From positions 1,327,428,304-1,327,492,303 of the forward strand of contig OY856410.1 in the NCBI GenBank assembly GCA_963693085.1: a stretch of 64,000 nt of DNA, read 5' to 3'. The position numbers and the translations under genes were made by a program. Below the pieces are notes generated by a model. It worked only from the letters and a program-made list of their open reading frames with translations. It was not told where the DNA came from and searched no databases. Of the stretch, positions 56,076 through 64,000 are shown one piece after another. Every line of letters starts with the position of its first letter. Within the stretch, counting starts at the first letter, position 1. Source of the DNA: Alisma plantago-aquatica. Taxonomy: Eukaryota > Streptophyta > Magnoliopsida > Alismatales > Alismataceae.

Positions 56076-57436
56076 AAAGATTTGTTATGTTTCCCTCCTC
56101 CCCTTGTAGAGGATTCAGGCAACTTCCCTGTCTTCTCCTTCACTGCTGACCTTCTAGTCTGCCTTGGACTTCTGCTCCTGTTGGGGCCTTCAGTAACCTC
56201 TTCGTTCCCAAGATTCTCTAGCATAGTAGAGTGATTGTCATTCTCTTTCTCGGTCATTTTCCCACTGGATGTATCATCTCTTTCAGGCGGGATCTGGTTA
56301 GCACCAACCACAGGGGTGTCGCTGATAGCTACTATCTCGCCTTCTTCAAGGTTGTGTATCGTCTTCTCAGGTATCGGGTTCTCACCCCTTGCAAGATTGA
56401 TCACCTCTTTCCCCCTGTTGTTGTTGCTAGGTTCTTTATCTTTGTACCTATCAGCAAAGCGGCGTTTGGACGGGGGTCTCGAGCTCGCTCTGTTACCCAG
56501 CCTTTGGCCAGCTTTAGTAATGATGGGGGGGGGGTTCAGATGGACTATGGGGTCTCTCTCACCCGAGCAGTAACCATCCGAGTGCCCAAAGACCTTGTAG
56601 GTCTTGCAGCGATCAGGCAGTGCTTCGTATCTGACATTTATCTCCCATTCGTTGCCATTGGGCAGTTCAACCATGACCACCGGGGGTGGTTCCTCCTCCG
56701 CCGAAATGTCCACGCAAAAGTGCAAACATCGTAGAACCGAACCGTCATCCCGTCAATCAATAGCATGAGGCTCCCCAATGACATGAGCAATCGTGGTGAT
56801 TGGTTGTACCGACTAGTGCTTTCCAACGTCCAGTAAGGAGGCCCACACCGGGGCGGTCTTGAAGGCCGCTCTTCTCACATCTGCTTCAGGAGTCCATAGC
56901 CGCACCAAGACCAACTAGTCGTCGAAGAACCACGGTCCTCCGTTCAAAGGGTTGTGGAGATCCCGTTCATTGGCAAATCTGGCAAGGATCAAACCGTGGG
57001 GAATGTTGAAGACCTCCAGCTCTCCTTTGGGCTGCCAAGCTCTAATCATCCAACCTCTCAGATGAACATCATTCACCGTCTGCCCCAAGATCTGGATGAT
57101 CGCCGAGCACCGATGATAGTCATCCATCTCATTCATTAAAGGGTCTGAGAAGCGCGTCCAAGGCCGAGCATCTCCCTCCTTACGGAAACATTTTTTAGGG
57201 TCTTTGGCGATCTCCCCTCTGATCTTGGGCATAGGTTTCTCTACAGCCTTGACCCAATCCCTGGCGATGGTGACATCAGCACCAGGTTGGGTCCAAGGGG
57301 TCGGGGATGTGGGAGGGATCACAGGCGGGGTGCAAGCGGACACAGCAGGTGGAGGTGTAGGAGGTATTGGAGGTGGAAGACAGACCTCAGCTAGGGGATG
57401 AGGAGGTCGGCCGTCGACTGCCCCCTTGTCCGCCAT
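56072..57436 (-). pseudogene. LINE ORF1 (minus-strand LINE)
   Basis: ATG at 57434-57436. A Pro-rich N-terminal third is followed by a DUF4283 region (RCSAIIQILGQTVND, then ILARFANERDLHNPLNGGPWFFDD) and a stop at about 56915. Frame-shifted remnants run to 56725, then an open frame with a zinc-knuckle-like RCKTYKVFGHSDGYC, where the second Cys is Tyr, and a basic/acidic linker. The stop overlaps the ORF2 start as ATGA at 56072-56075. In the L1 cycle this protein coats the RNA; here it is broken. Confidence 0.85.
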
Positions 57437-57462
57437 GGTAAGTCAAGCAATTTCCTTTTATT

Positions 57463-59068
57463 ACTCAGGTCATCAAGATCTATTAAACCTAGCTCGCTTC
57501 CTAGGATTTTTAGTTCACTTTTAGGGTTTCCATTGCAATTAGGGTTTCCCTTCATCTTTTACTATTTTAAACCCTAATTTTATACCATTACTCATAAACC
57601 CTAATTATCTCATCTATTCTTCAACATTAAGGTTATCTTAACAACATATAACCCTATTTTCAAATTAAAGGCACCATTAACCATTAATTAAATTCATTAA
57701 GCCTCTTTTACATTAAAGCTACTATTTTTATCCTTTTAATCCATGGCAAGATCATTATGCTCATTTATCATCAATTCATAGTTCATTATGGTCTAAGTCA
57801 CATATGAACTCTATTTGTCATTAATTTCACATTAAAACCCTAGTTATCAAATTAAGGGTTTTTATCCATAGTTAGGAGATTTTATACTTGAAAGAGCTTA
57901 GAACCATCATTTAACAACATATTTTCACATTATTCAAAATAAATATGATCTTCTTCTCTTTTACCCTAAGTTAGGGTTTCTAGCTGCTTAATCGTTCATA
58001 ATTGGAGTAAAATCCTAAGCCATGTGATAATTCATCTATATTAGGTTCAAGATCATCATTAACATTTCAACAAGTTGTTATTACTTAATTTCATCGATTA
58101 AGTATCATGAATTTAACCATTAACTTCAATTAGGGTTCCTAACATGATTTCAAAGCACTTTCCATTAATTTAACATACTTTCGCAAATAGGAACAAAATT
58201 AGATTCTAAAAGTATTTTTATTGAATTCTACACGTTCTCCTAATAAATTTTCATATTTTGCATATTTCCATCGGAGCTACCAATCTTTAGTTATGATTTA
58301 TGCAAGAAAATATACCTTTCATCCAATCAGAGAGCGCCACATCGTCAATCTCATGCAACGTTGCTTCGCTTTGGAAACATAACAGACTGTCCAATTTACC
58401 CTTGCGTAAGTTACTGGTTTTGCAAGGCCTGGAGGGATATTTCTGTCAAATGTCACCTTCGGTCGTCTCCCACCTCGCGATACCTAGCTGCCACTGTAGC
58501 AAGGTCAAGATGCAGCCCTGTCGCCCTCCTTCAAGCCGTCGACGGCCACCCAAGTGCCTCCCTTGCCTCTGTCGTGCCCCATAGAGGTGAGGGTGCCTTG
58601 ATACGCAATCAGGACGGCTGGAAACCAACCCAGCTGGTCGGCGGCCATAACCAACCTGCATTCAACCTGTAGCCAACTTGCGGTGGCTCGTGGAGGTGTC
58701 TCCTCCCGTCCCTAAGGCCCGAGGGGCACTGGCGACCTGCGCCTTGCCTCCGTCACCTCTGTTGTGCCCGTGGAGGTTCTAAGTGGTGACTGAGGCGGCA
58801 GGGATCATGCTGGATAGGTCTGAAACCTACAGCCATGGTGCAGCCCTCCTGCTGATGTAGCTGCATACGTGAGAGTCCAGGGAGGACGTTCGATCAACCT
58901 CGGACGTGGTCGGAACATCATGCCACCCTCCAAACCTCTCCATGGCCCTCCGTTCACTCCAGGGTTACTCTACCCTCACAATTAGGGTTTGGGGAAAGAA
59001 GAAGAAGGAGGGAGAAAGAAGAGAAAGATATGTGGAATCCTTATGAACTCGACCTTGGGCTCTACACC
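57463..59068 (-). other. Outer LTR central region: no gene
   Basis: AT-rich part with many AAACCCTAA/TTAGGGTTT stretches (57500-58300), then a GC-rich block (58330-58960) that lies downstream of the minus-strand TATA at 59069. Reading frames in the GC-rich block lack recognisable domains and are not called. Confidence 0.6.
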
Positions 59069-59076
59069 TTTATATA
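59069..59076 (-). promoter_or_regulatory. LTR TATA box (outer 3' LTR)
   Basis: TATATAAA on the minus strand (CCCCTATATAAAGG), with the GC-rich leader downstream. It is in the corresponding part of the LTR to the inner TATA boxes but with unrelated flanking sequence. Confidence 0.5.
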
Positions 59077-60036
59077 GGGGTGGGAAAATGAAGCCCTAGG
59101 CCGGCTATCCAAGAGATCTAAGTCTCTTTCCTACTAGGAAAGTATATTACTTCATGAATAAGCAATATTCTCTCTCTTGCTTATCTCCTTAATATTCCTT
59201 TGACATTCTTTATTCCCTGGATGATTAGAAATACAAAAATTCTCTCCCTTATGCTTGACTTTTAATCCATAAGCACGAAATTATATTTTATAAAGTAGAA
59301 AATACTTCCTTTTTAACAATATCACAAAATTCATTAATAATGTATCACATTATCCTTTTATTTTGCAATTTTGGTATTTTCTCTTTCTTTCCTCTTTATT
59401 GGGGCTCCTTGGACCCCAAGAAATTCAAAGATTTTGAAATTCCTTTTCAAGGATATTTATTACCCTTCTAGATGCATCTATATGCATTATTTTTCATTAT
59501 CATGTTTATTTCTTATTAAAATATCTCTTTTTGAGGATTTCTCTTTATTTCTCTTTTATATTCCTCATTGGTATTCCTTTTATCATTAGAAATCCTTGGG
59601 ATACGAAATTCCACCAAGGATAACTCAATTATACCTCTTTTCACATATTTCCAATATTTTATCATTATTTTCAATTTCTTTCTTAATAAAGAAATATTTA
59701 ATTGATCTTTTCTTTTCTTATTGCACTCTATATGCAACTTTGGACTCCTCGGAACCCAAGGAACCCAAGAGGCATGAAATCCCTCTTTGTATTTTCCTTC
59801 TAGAGGTTTCCACATTTTTCTCTTCTCTATTTTCTTATTTACTCAATAATGGAGTTTCTTTTGTCTTTTCCTTGTTATTGGGCCCAATAGCCAATAAAGC
59901 CCACAACACAATCATCAAGGCTATTGTAAACAAAATTTATTTATTCCAAAAAAGTTATATCATATTTTGTTTAAATATCTTTAATATGAGAAATTACATT
60001 TCTCACCAAGCGAACCCAAAAATTGGGGTTGTAACA

Positions 60037-60050
60037 TCCTTCCCCTCTTA
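60037..60050 (-). promoter_or_regulatory. Outer LARD polypurine tract
   Basis: Same TAAGAGGGGAAGGA tract (minus strand) as the inner element at 39679-39692, abutting the outer LTR end. Confidence 0.85.
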
Positions 60051-63000
60051 TAGGAATTTTGTCCTCAAAATTCTATCAAGAAAAATAAACAATTCAGGAT
60101 AAGAATTTTCCATGTCCATCATTGGCCGCTGTGTGGCTTTTCTTTACTCATGGCATTTCTAAAGAACCTTTATCATCACATATTCTTTTCTCTGAGTTCT
60201 TTCATCCTAGCGTCTATAAACTACATAGATGACTCGGGCTATTTCAGCCTCCCTTGGGGCTCACTAGGTTCATTGCTCAGCACATGGTCTCGGTACCTCA
60301 CATAGTGCTCTAAATTGGACACCTGGAACTCATAACATATTACTTTATCCTGAGGGGTGAGATCAAACTTAACCTTCTCCACCAATCCATCTCAAACGAA
60401 CCCATATATCAGGGAGTGATCTCTCTTAGCCGTAACTTAGAGGGGTCATATTTTCATGTCACATATTCTCCCACAGTGAACTGCATGTCAGTCTACTTTG
60501 CATTAGCACACGACTCATGTCATCTCTAGGCTCCTTTTAGCCATTGCACGATCAAAGCGTCTCTACATGCACACATTGTGGTCCTTTTCTGACCTTCGCA
60601 AGGCCCATTCACCAACATCATCTTAATGAAGTGGTGTCCGACTCAACCTCCTTATAGAGCTTCTTTACAACCCGATACTGGCTGTGGTGGTTATCATCAC
60701 ATCTTATAGAAGGCAAGAACTATCTCCATGTGTCACCTTGAATGAGCACACATGCTCTCATCAGACCCTCTAGTCTGGATCATACTAACCATTAGTTAGG
60801 GGTGATAAGCGATACTAACATCGAGTTCTTCATGCACCTACTTCCACCTTATGGAAGTGAACCTTTAGGTCATATTCAAGAACTTTTAAACTCGTATCAT
60901 GGTGTAGTTGAACCATCTCTCTCATGAGTGGTTCAACCAGATCTGTCCCTTGACATAACTCTTTCCTTCTCATGTCATCTAGGTAAGGTGATCTAGCATA
61001 ACCCATATTGCATCATAACCTTCCTTGGTCAATGGGAGACTTTCCACATCATCCATAGTGACGAACTCCCATTCCCTCTCGGGGACTCTTTATCCCTTAT
61101 ATCCATACACTAGGTTACTAGTGTTCGTCCTTCACCTCCTATCATGCATGGAAACATACCACATGCAACTTCATCTTAGGCATCCAAAGTACTACTGCCA
61201 CCCCTTTTATCTTGGTAGTACCATGGCATATGGTAATCTTAAATCATGATCTCCTGTATTGTCATGATTCCTTAAAATTGATTCCTCAGAAACCCTAAAC
61301 CACTCTCATAAGATTTTTATTACCTTCCTATCCAAAGAAGTGTATCTGAGGTTCTATCACCATCCTTTCGTTATATCAAGGACTAGACTGGTTAACCAAA
61401 CAACCATTAACTTTTCAACATATCTCGTTACATCTGAGTGTTAGCCAAACACATCTCCTTTCCAAACTTTGGGTTAGCCTAACAACCTCTTCTAGACAAA
61501 CTAGGCAGCAATATCTCAACTAGAGCATCCATTACCACTTCACATCCTTAGGTATTAGGTAATGTTGAAGACATACACTTCCATGTATTCCACTTATTAT
61601 CTCATCTCAGCTCTAAATCTATCTTCATCGAGAGAACTCTGAGCTCATCCTCTTGGTTTTTGAACTCAACCTTGTATGACTCATAGCTCATAATAAAAGC
61701 ACCCTCATAAGATGACTACCTTGTATTATCCCTGTTCTCATACCTCATGGCGACGTTCCAACTCACATCACCTTTTATCCTTGGTGTAGGACATGCATAT
61801 TGTCCTATCCCTCACTCCCATAACAAGAAGAAATAAGCATTTGGATGCAGTCCAAATACAGAGTTCTTCCTGTTCTAAGAGTAGGGATGGTACATCCCAC
61901 CTTGCCAATACACCTTTAAATCTAAGTTGAAACGTGCCACATATGTCTCTACATCACAAACATCATGATATCAAAATTACTTCCATGGAAAACTAGTCTC
62001 AAACCTACTCTGGTCACTACACAATCTTTGGTCATCACCTCTAGGTCTATAGGGTGCCAGTACTTTTGGGGTCATCCTCTTCCCTTATGCATCCAGAGAG
62101 TGCCCTACTCATCTGCCGTTTGGTTCCCATGAGTTCATGAAGGTGATCAATCTCCTAACCCATGTCCCTCAGACAATGATAGTTGTTACCTCCCGACCCT
62201 ATGGTCATGTGCACTAGGGAATTGGGCAACTCCCACTTTCATCAGTCTCATCCCCACCTGACCCTACGATAGACTTAAGATTCTATTATAGTACATGTCC
62301 AACTTAGAACCTTTCCCAAGCCTTCATCATCTCTCTATGCATTCATGGGTTGACTTTCATCCTTTCATAGGGGTCATGGTGACCTGCCTTCCTTGGTCAG
62401 GTCCCATACCGGTTACCTCCATGGTAACTCATCCACATGCACTTAGCGATGGATATCTATGGGTTTACAGGTTCATTCTCATACCATGTACTTTTCACTT
62501 AGCTTCTTAAGATCCTATGAGACCTCTTTAGGTTACTTTAAAACCACCAAGAATGGTATACACCCTACAATAGGGTCTCTCTCCAAGGATGGGAGGAACT
62601 CCATCTTGACAAGAAGGTCACAAATGTGCTTAGGTCTAGCATGCTTAACCCTAGCAAGCTACTAAGGCACAAGAAGACCACCTACTAAACCATGTTAGGT
62701 CATACTTGTTCTCTTTCCTCAACATTGAATCAAGATCATACCTTCCTATGTCATCAACTTATCTGTGAGGGGTTCATCAAACATACCTTAAACTTAAGGG
62801 GGTTTCCTTTTCCTCTGAACATAAGGAGTACCATGCTCAAATCCCTTCATGAGCATCAGGTACACCACTTCCCCTCTTAGGCCTAGGAACCCTGATTCAC
62901 TTTTGGGTGTCCAACTACATGTTCAACTTTTAACCACGAATCAAGAATGTATAAGGCATGACATGCACTTCCTGTCATCCTTCTACTCGAGCAACACTTC

Positions 63001-64000
63001 AGAGTTGAGTCCTCCTCAAGGACAACCAACAAGGTACAAGGCCTCACAACCTGTTACTAAACCCAGATCTAAGAAACTCTCCTTCCTATCTCAGAAGGTG
63101 AAGCACATAGGTACCAGAAGCCTCATCCTCTCTCTAGGGTTTGGTTTCTCTAAAGGCAATCGAGACACCACCAGCCTCCAGGGATCAAACATGAGGCAAC
63201 CACTATCATCCACTTAGGTCGCATCATCCTCAACTCCCCACTTTTCCTCATATCTTGGAGTATAGGCTTTCAACCTTCTTGTATGAGTCGTGTTCCCTTT
63301 CTCTAGATCCAACCCTACAACCAACCTTACTATCGGAGGTCCTCTTTTCCTGAAGGATCAAGCTCACAAGCATACCCCTACCTGATGAAGCTTATGTTTG
63401 ATCAAGGTTATCCATAGCACTATATGCTTTTCTCATAAGCTATCCTTCATACTCTCCTGGCCAAGGTTTCAACCTATTGCTCACACTACTAATGTACTCT
63501 GGGTGCCTACTATGCCATGCTCATATAAGCTCATAGGGTTTCCATAGGTTCTTCTCTAACCTCATCAAATAATGAGCTATCCTTCACTCTAACGTGCACG
63601 ACCCTTCACAGGGTTGAGTTGCCAAGGGTACTAGCTCGTCCAACCTCTCATGGCTCATATGGCATCCAAAGGCATGCCCACACACCTGGTCTATTGTGAC
63701 ATCTAACTCATCATGTCATCTCTCTCTAACCACCACTTATGGTTAGGGTTAACATCATCCTCAGAGGATGAGTCAGGTCTCTACTTATAATGGAGATCTC
63801 TACCTCCAAGACTAACTCTCTTTATGTATCCTCCTGACAAGAAGGTCTAGCCTCAGGTCTCTCCGGAGGGCAATGACAACTCATGTAATACAACCTAAGC
63901 ATGTATCTATTCTTTAGTTTACGCTTAATCTATTAAGCTTATGTCCATGACATCTTATTTACATGTTTTTCATTAATTTGGTGGAGGATTCCTTAGACCT
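60051..64000 (-). other. Outer LARD interior, non-coding, incomplete
   Basis: Nearly 4 kb homologous to the inner interior from 39693 onward, with scattered substitutions and small indels (roughly one difference in every six to ten bases by eye). No coding motif on either strand. The element's primer site and 5' LTR would lie just past the window. Confidence 0.75.

Larger units (their letters stand above)
52635..57447 (-). mobile_element. L1-type LINE, minus strand, in the outer LARD 3' LTR
   Basis: About 4.8 kb. The target duplication is 15 bp, CAATTTCCTTTTATT (52620-52634 and 57448-57462). A short T-run at 52635-52639 is the A-tail on the minus strand. It encodes ORF1 (DUF4283, degraded zinc knuckle) and ORF2 (endonuclease, RT, zf-RVT). 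ORF1 has an ATG only about 12 bp from the 5' edge, so it is nearly full length but with a very short 5' UTR. It belongs to a different family from the plus-strand LINE and is more damaged. Confidence 0.92.
52400..60036 (-). repeat. Outer LARD 3' LTR, proximal segment, split by a LINE
   Basis: Continues the LTR interrupted at 36313 (join at TGTAT). The ends match the inner LTR well; the middle (about 58300-59060) is unrelated to the inner LTR's middle and is GC-rich. It ends GTAACA at 60036 next to a polypurine tract. Confidence 0.85.
35582..64000 (-). mobile_element. Outer LARD-type LTR retrotransposon (minus strand), runs off the window
   Basis: Its 3' LTR consists of 35582-36313 and 52400-60036, together about 3.5 kb after removing an inner element and a LINE. 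The interior starts at 60037 with a polypurine tract and continues to at least 64000. It begins TGTAACGACCCC and ends GTAACA on the plus strand. No Gag or Pol frame appears in the 4 kb of interior visible, so it is a large non-autonomous derivative (LARD). The 5' LTR and primer site lie beyond the window. Confidence 0.85.

Noticed and set aside
58300..58672. Overlapping GC-rich frames in the outer LTR
   Set aside because: Three frames on both strands are open at once, a base-composition effect; no motif.
36314..60036. Tandem LTR array formed by unequal recombination
   Set aside because: The TGTAT duplication and continuity of the split outer LTR show a nested insertion instead.
1..64000. CRISPR arrays, operons, bacterial-type ribosome binding sites, tRNA or rRNA genes
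   Set aside because: None seen. The repeats present are transposon-internal or microsatellite, and the sequence is plant nuclear DNA.

Overview
The window is nuclear DNA of a flowering plant. The evidence is Athila-type Ty3/gypsy, Ty1/copia, CACTA and L1 elements of the plant type, a caulimovirid relic, and a CrRLK1L (FERONIA-like) receptor-kinase gene. I cannot name the species. No intact host gene is present: almost everything is transposon, and the only recognisable host gene is a broken one.

Layout. Positions 1-4590 hold a rearranged endogenous pararetrovirus: two copies of the 3'-terminal reading frame plus promoter/poly(A) region, separated by a tRNA-Met primer-binding site and a downstream reading frame. 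Positions 4594-5457 are a small inverted-repeat element bounded on both sides by long (TA)n/(CA)n microsatellites. Positions 5459-9684 are AT-rich with no recognised gene. From 9847 to 35305 lies a FERONIA-like pseudogene split by a 23 kb nest of mobile elements. A Ty1/copia element (10036-33209, target duplication AAGTC) sits in the ectodomain coding sequence. Inside it are an Athila-like gypsy element (10926-27178, GGAAC) and a CACTA deletion derivative (29891-31793, AAG). The Athila 3' LTR is split by a 3.6 kb solo LTR (22344-25920, CCAGA), and the copia 3' LTR is split by a Harbinger/Tourist-like MITE (32497-32925, TAA).

From 35582 to the window end is a second nest, on the minus strand. 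A large LTR element with a non-coding interior (LARD type) has its 3' LTR split by a complete second member of the same family (36314-52394, TGTAT). Each of the two elements carries an L1-type LINE in an LTR: one on the plus strand (46961-51917), 5'-truncated but with few lesions, and one on the minus strand (52635-57447, 15-bp target duplication). The outer element's interior starts at 60037 and runs off the window.

Order of events that the nesting requires: FERONIA-like gene, then copia, then Athila (and separately CACTA and the MITE), then the solo-LTR parent. On the right: outer LARD, then inner LARD, then the plus-strand LINE; the minus-strand LINE hit the outer LTR independently. Structural points that stand out are hairpin-forming repeats in the Athila element, a TATA box ahead of its third reading frame, a CACTA element reduced to repeats plus promoter and first exon, and LARD LTRs whose central promoter modules differ while their non-coding interiors remain alike. 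All boundaries and comparisons were made by eye.
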